Shown here: piece by piece, positions 8,781 through 16,588 of the stretch | How the letters are laid out: each line of letters opens with the position of its first letter | Position numbering within the stretch: the stretch's first letter is position 1 | NCBI RefSeq assembly: GCF_021129305.1 | Contig: NZ_JAJOMB010000011.1 | Span: forward strand, 186,001 to 250,000 | Length of the DNA: 64,000 nucleotides | Direction of reading: 5' to 3' | Source: Kineosporia babensis | GTDB lineage: Bacteria; Actinomycetota; Actinomycetes; Actinomycetales; Kineosporiaceae | Notes under the pieces: generated by a model | Database searches by the model: none | Told to the model about the DNA's origin: nothing | What the model saw: only the letters and a program-made list of their open reading frames with translations | Made by a program: the position numbers and the translations under genes

Positions 8781-8838
8781 GCAGATGCACGTGCATCTGC
8801 ACGAACCAATCGGATACTCTCGAGATGCACGTGCATCT
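8781..8838. promoter_or_regulatory. Two perfect palindromes, centres 40 bp apart
   Basis: GCAGATGCACGTGCATCTGC (8781-8800) is a perfect 20-bp palindrome. AGATGCACGTGCATCT (8823-8838) is a perfect 16-bp palindrome with the same core. Their centres are exactly 40 bp (about four helical turns) apart. They lie in the 315-bp gap between the XRE gene and the ATPase gene, which otherwise holds no gene. A dimeric regulator binding cooperatively is the natural reading. The XRE protein is the nearest candidate. Confidence 0.7.
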
Positions 8839-8927
8839 GGCGGTAGCGTTTGCACCGGCACAGCGCGCGTGGTCAGGGGAACCGGTCCGGCGAAAGGCTG
8901 AGTTCCCCCAGGGGTCGGGAATGAGGT

Positions 8928-9512
8928 GTGAGGCCAGTCGTGGTGATTGCACAGCCGCAGTCCGTAGACGTAGCGCCACCTGCCGAGCAGAGCGGGGGTG
9001 AGCACGAGATCGTGCTTGAGACCGGCTCTGCCTCCTGCCTCCTGCCTGCCACACCCCAGGCCGTACCCAAGGGCCGGGCCTTGGTCCGCCGCGGCCTGAA
9101 GCACCTGGGCGCCGATTCCGTCTCGGACGACGTCGCTCTGGTCGCCACCGAGCTCCTGGCCAATGCGCTCGAGCACGGCGTCCGCGACGCCGATGCCCGC
9201 GCCAGCGAGCCGGACGAACTGCACCGCCGACGGCTGGACGGGGTACGGATCTCTCTGGCCAGCACCGGCTCGCACATCGTCCTGTCGGTCACCGATCCCA
9301 GCCCCACGCCGCCGGTCCGCCGTCCGCGTGACCCGCTGTCCGGCGGGGGCCGGGGAATGCAACTGGTCGAGTCGCTGAGCCTGTGCTGGGGCTGGACGCT
9401 GCTGGAGGAGCAGGACGGGCAGCGTCTGCCCGGTAAGTCGGTGTGGGCGATGTTCCCGAAGACCGCCGTGGAGAAGCCGGCCGCGCAGATCCGGATCCAG
9501 GGCGCAGCCTGA
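8928..9512 (+). CDS. RsbW-like ATP-binding protein (HATPase_c_2)
   Basis: A 194-aa GHKL ATPase of the anti-sigma/serine-kinase type. It shows the N box (ATELLANALEHGV), a G1-like VTDPSP and the G2 box GGRGMQLVESLS. There is no membrane segment. Actinomycetes hold many such single-domain proteins, often beside DUF397 and XRE/DUF5753 genes, and this one completes that trio. The expected action is binding or phosphorylating a protein partner, but no sigma factor or STAS antagonist gene is adjacent. The GTG start is uncertain because several GTG codons follow. The two palindromes upstream probably control it. Confidence 0.85.
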   Translation: MRPVVVIAQPQSVDVAPPAEQSGGEHEIVLETGSASCLLPATPQAVPKGRALVRRGLKHLGADSVSDDVALVATELLANALEHGVRDADARASEPDELHRRRLDGVRISLASTGSHIVLSVTDPSPTPPVRRPRDPLSGGGRGMQLVESLSLCWGWTLLEEQDGQRLPGKSVWAMFPKTAVEKPAAQIRIQGAA

Positions 9513-9514
9513 TC

Positions 9515-9562
9515 CCGCGCAAGAACCAGCAATACCCCAGCCGGCCGCGCAGGAACCAGCAA
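9515..9562. repeat. Short 30-bp-period direct repeat
   Basis: CCGCGCAAGAACCAGCAA (9515-9532) recurs as CCGCGCAGGAACCAGCAA (9545-9562), one mismatch in 18, in the 73-bp gap between two convergent genes. Function is unknown. Confidence 0.6.
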
Positions 9563-9585
9563 CGTCCCGGTCGGCAACCTCGAAG

Positions 9586-10434
9586 TCAGCTGATCCGGGC
9601 CACACCGCTGAGCATCCGGATCGGCAGCGGCTGCCCGGGGTTACGCCACTGCGTCACGTCGACGAGCCCGGGCTCGATCAGCTCCGAACCGTCGAACAGC
9701 TGCTCCACCTGCGCGGTCGAACGCGCCACGAAGGGCGTGCTGGAAGCCTGGAACACCTGCTCCAGCCGCTCGATCACGGCCGGTTCCGTCCCGTCCGCGC
9801 AAACTACCGAGACCGCCAGGTAACTGCCCTCGGGCAGCAGCTTGCGGTACTGCTCCAGCACCTTGACCGCGATCTCCCGGCGCACGAAGTGCAGCACGGC
9901 GACCATCAGCAGTCCCACCGGCCGGTCCAGATCGAGGTGGTTGCGCAGCTTGCTGTCGTCGATCAGCGAGTGCGGCCGGCGCAGGTCGTGGTTCAGCGCG
10001 AGCACCCCCGGGCCCGGCTCGCGCAGGGCCCGGTTGTACGTCATCACGATCGGATCGTTGTCGACGTAGACCACTCTGGCGTCCGGCTGGAACACCTGTG
10101 CCACCTCGTGCACGTTGGGCGAGGTGGGGATTCCGGAGCCGAGATCGATGAACTGGTCGATGCCGAGCTCGGCCAGCGCGTGCCCGGCCCGGATCAGGAA
10201 ACCGCGATTGGCCAGGGCACACGCGCGGAAGTCGGGGACCAGCCCGGCGACCTCGTGCACGGCCCGGCGGTCGACCTCGTAGTTGTCCTTGCCGCCGATC
10301 GCGTAGTCGTACATCCGCGCGGCACTGGGCTTGGACGCGTCGATGTCCGGTGGGATCCAGCCGTCGTCGGACGACGTCCAGGACCAGTCGACCTCGATCT
10401 GCTCGGCCGGTGAACCGTGGGGCTGCGTCGTCAT
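9586..10434 (-). CDS. DUF574 SAM-dependent methyltransferase
   Basis: This 282-aa protein is of the actinobacterial S-adenosyl-methyltransferase family DUF574. It has the family opening (SKPSAARMYDYAIGGKDNYE), the NRGFLIRAGHALAELGIDQF segment, the glycine-rich SAM motif IDLGSGIPTSPNVHEVAQ and VVYVDNDPIVMTYNRAL. The track of the frame extends upstream, but the ATG of MTTQPHGSP, with GGAGAA nearby, matches family length. Members are abundant in Streptomyces and relatives and their substrates are mostly unknown. It ends convergently with the ATPase gene. A divergent Lrp-type gene lies upstream. Confidence 0.9.
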   Translation of the reverse strand: MTTQPHGSPAEQIEVDWSWTSSDDGWIPPDIDASKPSAARMYDYAIGGKDNYEVDRRAVHEVAGLVPDFRACALANRGFLIRAGHALAELGIDQFIDLGSGIPTSPNVHEVAQVFQPDARVVYVDNDPIVMTYNRALREPGPGVLALNHDLRRPHSLIDDSKLRNHLDLDRPVGLLMVAVLHFVRREIAVKVLEQYRKLLPEGSYLAVSVVCADGTEPAVIERLEQVFQASSTPFVARSTAQVEQLFDGSELIEPGLVDVTQWRNPGQPLPIRMLSGVARIS

Positions 10435-10591
10435 CGTCGGCGTTCTCCGCGCTCGATCCAGGCAGGACACCACCAACCTAATAGCCGGTACAGATCTACC
10501 TGAATGGATGAAAACCCCCGCCCATCCCACCTAAACGCGCACTTCGCTCCCGCCCTGCGCCGCAGAAGGGGCCAGTACTAGGCTGTCACCT

Positions 10592-10873
10592 GTGATCACC
10601 GTGTTCGTGATGCTTCAAGCCAGGCCGGATCGGATCCCCGAAGTTGCGACGGAGGTCTCAGCCATCGAGGGGGTGCGCGAGGTCTACTCGGTGACCGGTG
10701 ACGTCGACCTGGTCGCCATCGTCCGGGTGGAGAAGCAGGACGATCTCGCCGACATCATCGCCGACCACCTGGGCAAGGTGGAGGGCGTGGTCTCGACCCG
10801 CACCTACCTGGCCTTCCGCACCTACGCCCCGGACGCGGTGGACGACGCGCTCACCTCAGGCTTCGACGTCTAG
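10592..10873 (+). CDS. Stand-alone Lrp/AsnC ligand-binding (RAM) domain protein
   Basis: A 93-aa protein that is just the effector-binding RAM domain of Lrp/AsnC regulators, without the helix-turn-helix: VFVMLQARPDRIPEVATE, then EGVREVYSVTGDVDLVAIV and GVVSTRTYLAFRTYAP. The G-DVDL turn is the amino-acid-binding region in the family. Stand-alone RAM proteins form oligomers and may sense amino acids or modulate full-length Lrp proteins. The start is a GTG. Transcription ends at the long hairpin 18 bp after the stop. Confidence 0.88.
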   Translation: MITVFVMLQARPDRIPEVATEVSAIEGVREVYSVTGDVDLVAIVRVEKQDDLADIIADHLGKVEGVVSTRTYLAFRTYAPDAVDDALTSGFDV

Positions 10874-10890
10874 GTTTCCGAACCCAAAGG

Positions 10891-10951
10891 CAACAACCAA
10901 CGGACGGTGCCCTCGCCTCGAGCAGGCGAGGGCACCGTCCGTTGGTTGTTG
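10891..10951. terminator. Bidirectional terminator with a perfect 27-bp stem
   Basis: The arms at 10891-10917 and 10925-10951 are exact reverse complements over 27 bp, with a 7-base loop TCGAGCA. It sits between two genes that end towards each other (the RAM-domain gene and gntR), 18 and 6 bp from their stops. It therefore serves both. The stem is unusually long for a terminator. Confidence 0.85.
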
Positions 10952-10956
10952 GGCTT

Positions 10957-11622
10957 TCAGGGAAGATCCAGCCCGGCCAGCAGCGCCCGCCGGCTGGCCC
11001 GAACGTGTTCCCGCATGACCTGCTCGGCGCTGTCACCGTCCTTGGAGCGGATCAGGTCCAGGACCACGTGGTGCTCCCGGTCGGACTGCCGGGCCCGGCC
11101 GGGCTGCTGCAGCGAGGTGACCACCAGCCGGGAGTAGGCCAGCTGGTTCATCAGCGTGCGGTAGTGCGCCTCGAGCTTGGTGTTGTCGGCGCCGGTGATC
11201 AGCAGCCCGTGGAACTCCTCGACCAGCTCGGCGTACCGGGCCCGGTCGTCGGCCTCGACCGCCAGATCGGACTGGCGGACGTTCTCCTCCAGCTGCTCCA
11301 CCTCCGGCACCCGCCCGCGCAGCGCCAGCAGCCGGGCGGCCGCCCCTTCCAGCAGTTCCTTCATCTCGAACAGCTCGGTGATGTCCCGCCGCGACGGCGC
11401 CGCGACGAAAGTGCCCACCCGCGGGCGGATCTCGACCAGCCCCTCGGTCTGGAGCTGTTTGAGCGCCTCCCGCACCGGGGTCCGGCTGACCCCGAACTCC
11501 TCGGCCAGGGCGATCTCGGAAAGCAGGGCACCGGAGGCCGCCTCACCGGTGATGATCCGCCGGCGCATCTCGGCGATCACCCGTTCCTGACGACTCCCGG
11601 TGCCTTCCGCCACGCGCTGCAT
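10957..11622 (-). CDS. GntR-family regulator with FCD domain
   Basis: This 221-aa protein has an N-terminal GntR winged helix (RRRIITGEAASGALLSEIAL, GVSRTPVREALKQLQTEGLV) and a C-terminal FCD ligand domain containing the Asp/His metal-site pattern (ARYAELVEEFHGLL, EHHVVLDLIRS, MREHVRASR). FCD regulators usually respond to the carboxylate or substrate of the pathway beside them. The ATG has GAGGAACG just upstream. It is the first regulator in the cluster reaching to the luciferase-like monooxygenase, and it probably binds the 15-bp sites at the two divergent promoters. That binding is inferred. Confidence 0.92.
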   Translation of the reverse strand: MQRVAEGTGSRQERVIAEMRRRIITGEAASGALLSEIALAEEFGVSRTPVREALKQLQTEGLVEIRPRVGTFVAAPSRRDITELFEMKELLEGAAARLLALRGRVPEVEQLEENVRQSDLAVEADDRARYAELVEEFHGLLITGADNTKLEAHYRTLMNQLAYSRLVVTSLQQPGRARQSDREHHVVLDLIRSKDGDSAEQVMREHVRASRRALLAGLDLP

Positions 11623-11647
11623 CGTTCCTCGGTCTCGATCGGACGGC

Positions 11648-12154
11648 TCAGCCGAGCGGCGAAAGGCCCTCGGAGCTGAAGAACTTACCCGAGCTGTAGA
11701 CCACCGGCGGCAGGTCGGTGACCTCGGCCGCGACCACCCGGCAGATGAACACGGTGTGAGTGCTGGCCTGCAGCCGCTCGCGGATCTCGACTTCCAGGTG
11801 GGCACTGCTGCCGGCCAGCAGCGGGGTGCCGAACTGCCCACGGCTCCAGGCCACGCCCTCGAACTTGTCGCCGGTCTTGGAGGCGAACTTGCCCATCACC
11901 TCCATCTGCTCGACCGAGGCGATGTTGATCGCCAGGTGCGAGGCGGTGAACAGGCAGTCGTGGGTGTTGGAGGTGCGCTGCACGCAGACCATCACGGTGG
12001 GCGGGTCCAGCGAGATGCTGGCGAAGGCGTTCACCGCCAGGCCGCGCGGGGTGTCCTCGTCCATCGCGGTGACCAGCGTGACGCCGGTGACGAAGCGGCG
12101 GTTGACCTGCTTGAGGATGTCGACATCGGGGCGGGTGGGAGTGGAGACCGTCAT
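11648..12154 (-). CDS. Flavin reductase-like protein (two-component monooxygenase reductase)
   Basis: A 168-aa protein of the flavin reductase-like FMN-binding family. It makes reduced FMN from NAD(P)H for a partner oxygenase. Motifs are RRFVTGVTLVTAM, the FMN-contacting GLAVNAFASISLDPPTVMVC, AINIASVEQMEVMGKFAS and the C-terminal HTVFICRVVAAEV. GGAGGA precedes the chosen ATG, 18 codons inside the open frame. No separate oxygenase gene adjoins it on this strand. The luciferase-like enzyme at the far end of the divergent operon is the obvious partner. Confidence 0.9.
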   Translation of the reverse strand: MTVSTPTRPDVDILKQVNRRFVTGVTLVTAMDEDTPRGLAVNAFASISLDPPTVMVCVQRTSNTHDCLFTASHLAINIASVEQMEVMGKFASKTGDKFEGVAWSRGQFGTPLLAGSSAHLEVEIRERLQASTHTVFICRVVAAEVTDLPPVVYSSGKFFSSEGLSPLG

Positions 12155-12204
12155 TGGATCCTCCTGCTGATACGGGTTCTCGCCGGGAAATTCGGGGGCG
12201 GGGC

Positions 12205-12639
12205 TCACTGGTCCTGGCCGACGGTGATCACGCCGATCGCGGTGAGCAGGCCCCGCGGGTCCCAGGTCACGTCCTCGGTGTGGATCAGCCCGTCGGGGCC
12301 GAAGGCGGCGAAGGTGGCGCCGGAGACCTCGACCCGGCGCTTGGTGGCCGGTACGCCGAGGAAGGGGTGGCTGTGGGTGCCCGCGCTGTGCCAGCGCACC
12401 GCCACCTTGTCCCCCTCCACGACCAGGTCGTCGATGGTGGTGACCAGGTCGGGGAAGGCCGCCCGGGTGGTGATGATGGTCGCCTTGAATGCCTCGCGGT
12501 CCAGGCCCTCGTCGTCGTTGCGGGCGCGCCGCCGGTAGTCCGGGGCGAGCAACTGGTCGAGGGCGTCCACGTCGCCGTCGTCCCAGGCGGCCGACCAGCT
12601 CTCGGTGACCAGCCGGCGGCGGGTCTCGCTGTCGCTCAT
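12205..12639 (-). CDS. SnoaL/NTF2-like protein
   Basis: A 144-aa single-domain NTF2-fold protein of the SnoaL-like polyketide cyclase/ester cyclase family: SWSAAWDDGDVDALDQLL, DREAFKATIITTRAAFPDL, VAVRWHSAGTHSHPFLG. The fold hosts isomerases, hydrolases and binding proteins, so the reaction is not predictable. The ATG overlaps the stop of the BCCT gene by 4 bp and has GAGGAAACC upstream, so it is co-translated with the transporter. Its place in the cluster suggests processing of the imported compound or of a reactive intermediate. Confidence 0.85.
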   Translation of the reverse strand: MSDSETRRRLVTESWSAAWDDGDVDALDQLLAPDYRRRARNDDEGLDREAFKATIITTRAAFPDLVTTIDDLVVEGDKVAVRWHSAGTHSHPFLGVPATKRRVEVSGATFAAFGPDGLIHTEDVTWDPRGLLTAIGVITVGQDQ

Positions 12640-14309
12640 GCGGTTTCCTCCTTGTCGGTGCAGGCGTCCAGTTCCTGCTTCTTCAGCTGCGCCCGGCGCA
12701 CCGCGTGCTGGTCCTGCACCAGTTCCTTCCAGAACGAGACGGCCAGCCCGGCGATGATCACCAGGAACGGTGCGGAGGTGACGATCACGGTGTTCTGCAG
12801 CGCGTTCAGGCCGCCGGCGAGCATCAGCACGATCGCGGTGATGCCGGTGAGGATGCCCCACAGGACCAGGATCGAGCGGCGCGGGGTGAGCGAGCCGCCG
12901 GAGGTCATCATCGCCAGCACGTAGGTGTTCGCGTCGGCGCCGGAGACGAAGAACATCACGACCAGGAAGATCGCCACCGCGGAAGTGACGCTGGCGAACG
13001 GGAAGTTCTCGAGAGTGGCGAAGAACGCGCTGTTGATGTCGGCCGCGGTCTGCTCGGCGATGGTGCCGCCACCGAACATGTCCACGTGGATCGCGGTACC
13101 GCCGAAAACCGTGAACCAGGTGAAGAAGACGACGGTGGGCACGACCAGGACACCGACGATGAAACCGCGGATGGTACGGCCCTTGGAGATCCGGGCCAGG
13201 AAGACGCCGACGAAGGCGCCCCAGGACACCCACCAGGCCATCATGAAGTAGGTCCACCACTGCATCCACTGCAGGTCGCCGAAAGCCGTTCCCTGCAGGC
13301 TCATCCGGAAGAAGTCGGTGGCCCACAGGCCGAGCGACTCGATGTACAGGTTCGCGATGAACACGGTCGGGCCGACCACCAGCATGAACACGAACAGCGC
13401 ACCGGCCGCGATCACGCTGCCCTGGCTGAGGTACTTGATGCCCTTGCTGACCCCGGTGACGGCGGACATCGTGAAGATCGCGGTGACCGCGGCGATGATC
13501 AGTACCTGGGCCACGTTGTTGACCGGGATACCGAAAAGCGTGGCCAGGCCGTTGTTCACCTGCAGGGCGCCCAGGCCGAGCGAGGTGGTGGTGCCGAACA
13601 AGGTGGCGAACACCGCCAGGACGTCGATCGCCTTGCCGATCGGGCCGTCGACCCGGTTACCCAGCAGAGGACGGAACAGCTGGCTCACCAGGGTCGGGCG
13701 GCCTTTGCGGTGGGTGGAGTAGGCGATCGCCAGACCGAACACCGCGAAGATGGCCCAGGCGTGCAGGCCCCAGTCGAAGTAGCTGTACTGCATCGCCCGC
13801 ACCGCCGCGTCCGGCGTCCCGGCCTCGGCCAGAGCGTGCGGCGGGGTGGCGAAGTGCGAGATCGGCTCGGCCACGCCGTAGGAGACCAGGCCGATGCCCA
13901 TCACCGCGGACAGGATCATCGCGAACCAGGAGAGGTTGGAGAACTCCGGGCGGTCGGTGTCCTTACCGAGGCGGATGTCGCCGTACGGGCTGAAGGCCAG
14001 GAACACCAGGAAGACCAGGAGCGCGAGGGTGACCACTAGGTAGGCCCAGCCGAAGGTGCCGGTCAGCCAGTTCAGGGAAGCGTTGGTGACGTCGTTGAGG
14101 TTCTCGGTGAACAGCACGCCCCAGGCCACGAAGAGGGCGCAGACCGTGACCGAGGCGGCGAACACGCCCCCGAGCCGGCCGCGACCGGCGCTGTTGTCGT
14201 TCTGCGGCTGACCCACGGGCACCTCGGCGCTCGGCGATGGGGGCGGCGTACTGGCCTGGGGGACGTCGATGACGTCGACCTCTGCAGGCTCGCTGAACTT
14301 CTGGGACAT
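12636..14309 (-). CDS. BCCT-family transporter
   Basis: A 557-aa secondary transporter of the betaine/carnitine/choline family. It has a long Pro/Glu-rich cytoplasmic N-terminus, 12 membrane segments, the unwound-helix region AVMGIGLVSYGVAEP and the Trp-rich helix WTYFMMAWWVSWGAFVG followed by FLARISKGRTIRGFI. Substrates in the family carry a quaternary ammonium or similar cation, bound in an aromatic box. The ATG follows an excellent AGGAGGG. It is the first gene of an operon with the SnoaL-like protein and flavin reductase, read from a promoter with a near-consensus -35 and -10. Import of the pathway substrate is inferred. Confidence 0.93.
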   Translation of the reverse strand: MSQKFSEPAEVDVIDVPQASTPPPSPSAEVPVGQPQNDNSAGRGRLGGVFAASVTVCALFVAWGVLFTENLNDVTNASLNWLTGTFGWAYLVVTLALLVFLVFLAFSPYGDIRLGKDTDRPEFSNLSWFAMILSAVMGIGLVSYGVAEPISHFATPPHALAEAGTPDAAVRAMQYSYFDWGLHAWAIFAVFGLAIAYSTHRKGRPTLVSQLFRPLLGNRVDGPIGKAIDVLAVFATLFGTTTSLGLGALQVNNGLATLFGIPVNNVAQVLIIAAVTAIFTMSAVTGVSKGIKYLSQGSVIAAGALFVFMLVVGPTVFIANLYIESLGLWATDFFRMSLQGTAFGDLQWMQWWTYFMMAWWVSWGAFVGVFLARISKGRTIRGFIVGVLVVPTVVFFTWFTVFGGTAIHVDMFGGGTIAEQTAADINSAFFATLENFPFASVTSAVAIFLVVMFFVSGADANTYVLAMMTSGGSLTPRRSILVLWGILTGITAIVLMLAGGLNALQNTVIVTSAPFLVIIAGLAVSFWKELVQDQHAVRRAQLKKQELDACTDKEETA

Positions 14310-14364
14310 CTGGCCCTCCTGAGGCGCCTATGCCTTGGGACTGCGGTTGGATCAAGCTCTTCGA

Positions 14365-14410
14365 TGTTGCATGCATCAGGGATGCTACGAAGGTCACATG
14401 GGGGTGTCAA
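14365..14410 (-). promoter_or_regulatory. Promoter and operator of the BCCT operon
   Basis: On the minus strand TTGACA (14405-14410) and TAGCAT (14382-14387) are separated by 17 bp. TGTTGCATGCATCAG (14365-14379, plus-strand reading) follows the -10 box, over the expected transcription start. The same 15-mer, with two changes, lies at the equivalent place in the divergent promoter. Confidence 0.75.
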
Positions 14411-14603
14411 TGGCCGTGAGCCAGGGCATAGGAATCCACTCGGGAAACGGTAGTGCCGCAGCCCTCGAACCGCCCTCCGGGTCACCCTTGCCAGGGCTCA
14501 TTCGCTGGCAGTTACGGGTGTATTGCGAACTTGAGACGGCTGCGGACGGGTGAGCGCGGCGGTAACCGGACGGCAACCCGAGTCGGGCTTCCGATGACGT
14601 CTG

Positions 14604-14648
14604 TTGACACTCGCATCGGGCGGTCGTACGTTCTGTTGCATACATGAG
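14604..14648 (+). promoter_or_regulatory. Promoter and operator of the DUF1185 operon
   Basis: TTGACA (14604-14609) and TACGTT (14627-14632) are spaced by 17 bp. TGTTGCATACATGAG (14634-14648) begins two bases after the -10 and matches the operator of the divergent promoter at 13 of 15 positions. A repressor on these sites would block both operons. The nearby GntR protein is the candidate. Confidence 0.75.
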
Positions 14649-14661
14649 CGAGGAGAAGCGC

Positions 14662-15318
14662 ATGAGCGTCGACCTGGAGCCGAGTCCCGGCTCGCTGGAT
14701 CTCGAAGCCGCCCCCCGTACGCCGGACTGGCTGCGGCGGATCGCGGTGTACCGGGAGGAGGTGCTGCTCGAGAACGCAGCTGCGCCCGCCGTCCCTGCTC
14801 TGAAGGCCACAGCGGCGGCCGTGATCCGCAATCCCTGGATCGGGACCCCCTCCTCGCGTGACCTCTCCCCCGAGGTCGAGGCGATCGCCCCGGTTCTGGC
14901 CCGTGAGCTGACCGGACGGCTGATCGCCACCCTGGGCGGCACCGCGGCGATCGAGGCGTTCGGGAAGGCGGCGATCGTCGGCACCCGCGGCGAGCTCGAG
15001 CACGCCGGGGCGCTGATCCACACCCCGTTCTTCGGCAACCTCATGCGCGAGTTCCTCGAGGGCGAATCCATCATCTGCTTCGCCGACACCCGCGCCGACG
15101 CCGGCGAGACCCTGGTGGTGCCGATGTGGCACAAGAACCACGCCGCCACCCGCAGTCACTACCAGACGATCACCGCGCGGATCTCCGACGGCCCCCGGGC
15201 CGACGAGATCGTCGTGGTGGCGGCGGCCTCCACCGGCCCCCGCCCACACGCCCGGATCGGCGACCGGCGTACCGATCCGACTGTCAGCGCGTCCACCATT
15301 GCGAAGGGAACCAAGTGA
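14662..15318 (+). CDS. DUF1185 (amino acid synthesis family) protein A
   Basis: A 218-aa member of the DUF1185 family. The conserved core reads AIEAFGKAAIVGTRGELEH and AGALIHTPFFGNLMREFL, with HYQTITARISDGPRADEIVV near the end. Known structures of the family show a chorismate-mutase-like trimeric fold, but no reaction is established. I take the ATG with AGGAG at the right distance. An in-frame ATG six codons earlier lies inside the operator. Compared with the next gene it has a divergent, longer N-terminus and a longer tail. Its stop overlaps the next start (TGATG), so both are made together. Confidence 0.88.
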   Translation: MSVDLEPSPGSLDLEAAPRTPDWLRRIAVYREEVLLENAAAPAVPALKATAAAVIRNPWIGTPSSRDLSPEVEAIAPVLARELTGRLIATLGGTAAIEAFGKAAIVGTRGELEHAGALIHTPFFGNLMREFLEGESIICFADTRADAGETLVVPMWHKNHAATRSHYQTITARISDGPRADEIVVVAAASTGPRPHARIGDRRTDPTVSASTIAKGTK

Positions 15319-15869
15319 TGAACGTCCGCAAGATCGTCACGATCGTCGACGAGACCCTCACCGAGGGCGGCCGTCCGGTCGAGCCCGCCGCCCGGGTCGC
15401 GGTCGTCGCGGCAGTGATCGAGAACCCCTGGGCGGGCCAAGGTTTCGTGGAGAACCTGACCGCCGGGATCGACGCCAACGCCTCCGACCTGGGCGCGCTG
15501 CTGGCCCCGCGGGTGATCGAGGCGCTGGGTGCGCCGGTCGAGGCCTACGGCAAGGCGGCGATCGTCGGTCTGGACGGCGAGATCGAGCACGGTTCGGCGC
15601 TGATCCACACGCTGAAGTTCGGCAACCACTTCCGGGACGCCGCCGCGGCCAAGACCCTGCTGCCGGCGGTGGAGAAGCGCGGGCCCGCGGGCATCGTCTT
15701 CGACATCCCGCTCAAGCACTTCACCGACGCCACGATCCGCTCGCACCACCAGACCTTCGAGGTGCGTATCCCGGACGCCCCGCACCCGGGCGAGATCGTG
15801 ATCGCGCTCGCCGCCGCGGCCCAGGGCCGGCCCCAGCAGCGCCTCGCGGCCCTCTCCACCGAGCAATGA
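15318..15869 (+). CDS. DUF1185 (amino acid synthesis family) protein B
   Basis: A 183-aa second DUF1185 protein with the family start intact (RKIVTIVDETLTEGGRPVEP), then AYGKAAIVGLDGEIEH, SALIHTLKFGNHFRDAA and HHQTFEVRIPDAPHPGEIV. It and its neighbour share the GKAAIVG-GE-EH-ALIH-FGN core but differ elsewhere, so they are old paralogues or subunits of a hetero-oligomer. The role is unknown, and the name amino acid synthesis protein is a family label without biochemical support that I know of. It overlaps the hydrolase gene by 4 bp (ATGA). Confidence 0.9.
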   Translation: MNVRKIVTIVDETLTEGGRPVEPAARVAVVAAVIENPWAGQGFVENLTAGIDANASDLGALLAPRVIEALGAPVEAYGKAAIVGLDGEIEHGSALIHTLKFGNHFRDAAAAKTLLPAVEKRGPAGIVFDIPLKHFTDATIRSHHQTFEVRIPDAPHPGEIVIALAAAAQGRPQQRLAALSTEQ

Positions 15870-16588
15870 GCCGCCCGGTCGTCGTTCTGCTGCACGGGGT
15901 GGGCCTGGACCACTCCGTGTGGCGGGACGTCGTCCCGCTGCTGAGCCGCTACCAGGTCCTGACCCCGGACCTGCCCGGCCACGGCTCGGCCGCCAGAGTC
16001 CCCCAGGACGTCGACCTGGCCGGGCTGGCCGGGTTGCTGGAGATCCCGCCCGGCTCGCATCTGGTCGGGTTCTCGCTCGGCGCCCTGGTCGCGCAGTATC
16101 TGGCGATTCACCGGCCGGAACTGGTGGCCTCGCTGACCAGCGTGAGCTCGGTCTGCCGGCGCACCCCGGCCGAGCGAGAGGCGGTGCTGGGCCGCCTGGC
16201 GGTGGCTGAGCAGGACCCGGCCCGGGCCGCGGCCGCCTCGATCGACCGCTGGTTCGCCGGATCCACGGTTGCGGCCGAGACCATCGAGCACACCCGGGCC
16301 GTACTCACCGCCAACGACCCGGCACAGTTCCTGGCCTGCTACCGGGTCTTCGGCACCGGCGACGCGGTCGTCGGAGGAGATCTGCACCGGATCACCGCGC
16401 CCTCCATCGCCGTCACCGGCGCCGAGGACCCAGGTTCCACCCCGGAGATGTCACAGCGCCTGGCGGCCGCCATCCCCGGCGCCCGGGCCGTGATCGTCCC
16501 GGGTGTGCGCCACATGCTCCCGGTCGAGACACCCACCGTGCTGGCCGGCCTCATCGACGAGGTCATCGGAGGAAAAGTCAATGTCTGA
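15866..16588 (+). CDS. Alpha/beta hydrolase
   Basis: A 240-aa alpha/beta-hydrolase with oxyanion region LLHGVGLDHSVW, nucleophile elbow GFSLGALVAQ (Ser), acid TGAEDPG (Asp) and histidine GVRHMLPVE, the complete triad in order. There is no signal peptide, so it acts in the cytoplasm. It lies in a tight operon, overlapping the DUF1185 gene before it and the aldehyde dehydrogenase after it. In analogous two-component oxygenase pathways such a hydrolase cleaves an amide, enamide or lactone made by ring opening. That role is inferred. Confidence 0.9.
   Translation: MSRPVVVLLHGVGLDHSVWRDVVPLLSRYQVLTPDLPGHGSAARVPQDVDLAGLAGLLEIPPGSHLVGFSLGALVAQYLAIHRPELVASLTSVSSVCRRTPAEREAVLGRLAVAEQDPARAAAASIDRWFAGSTVAAETIEHTRAVLTANDPAQFLACYRVFGTGDAVVGGDLHRITAPSIAVTGAEDPGSTPEMSQRLAAAIPGARAVIVPGVRHMLPVETPTVLAGLIDEVIGGKVNV

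Noticed and set aside
12640-13326. Upstream part of the open frame that contains the SnoaL-like gene
   Set aside because: It is Arg/His-rich and antiphase to the BCCT gene. The SnoaL gene has its own ATG and ribosome site at 12639.
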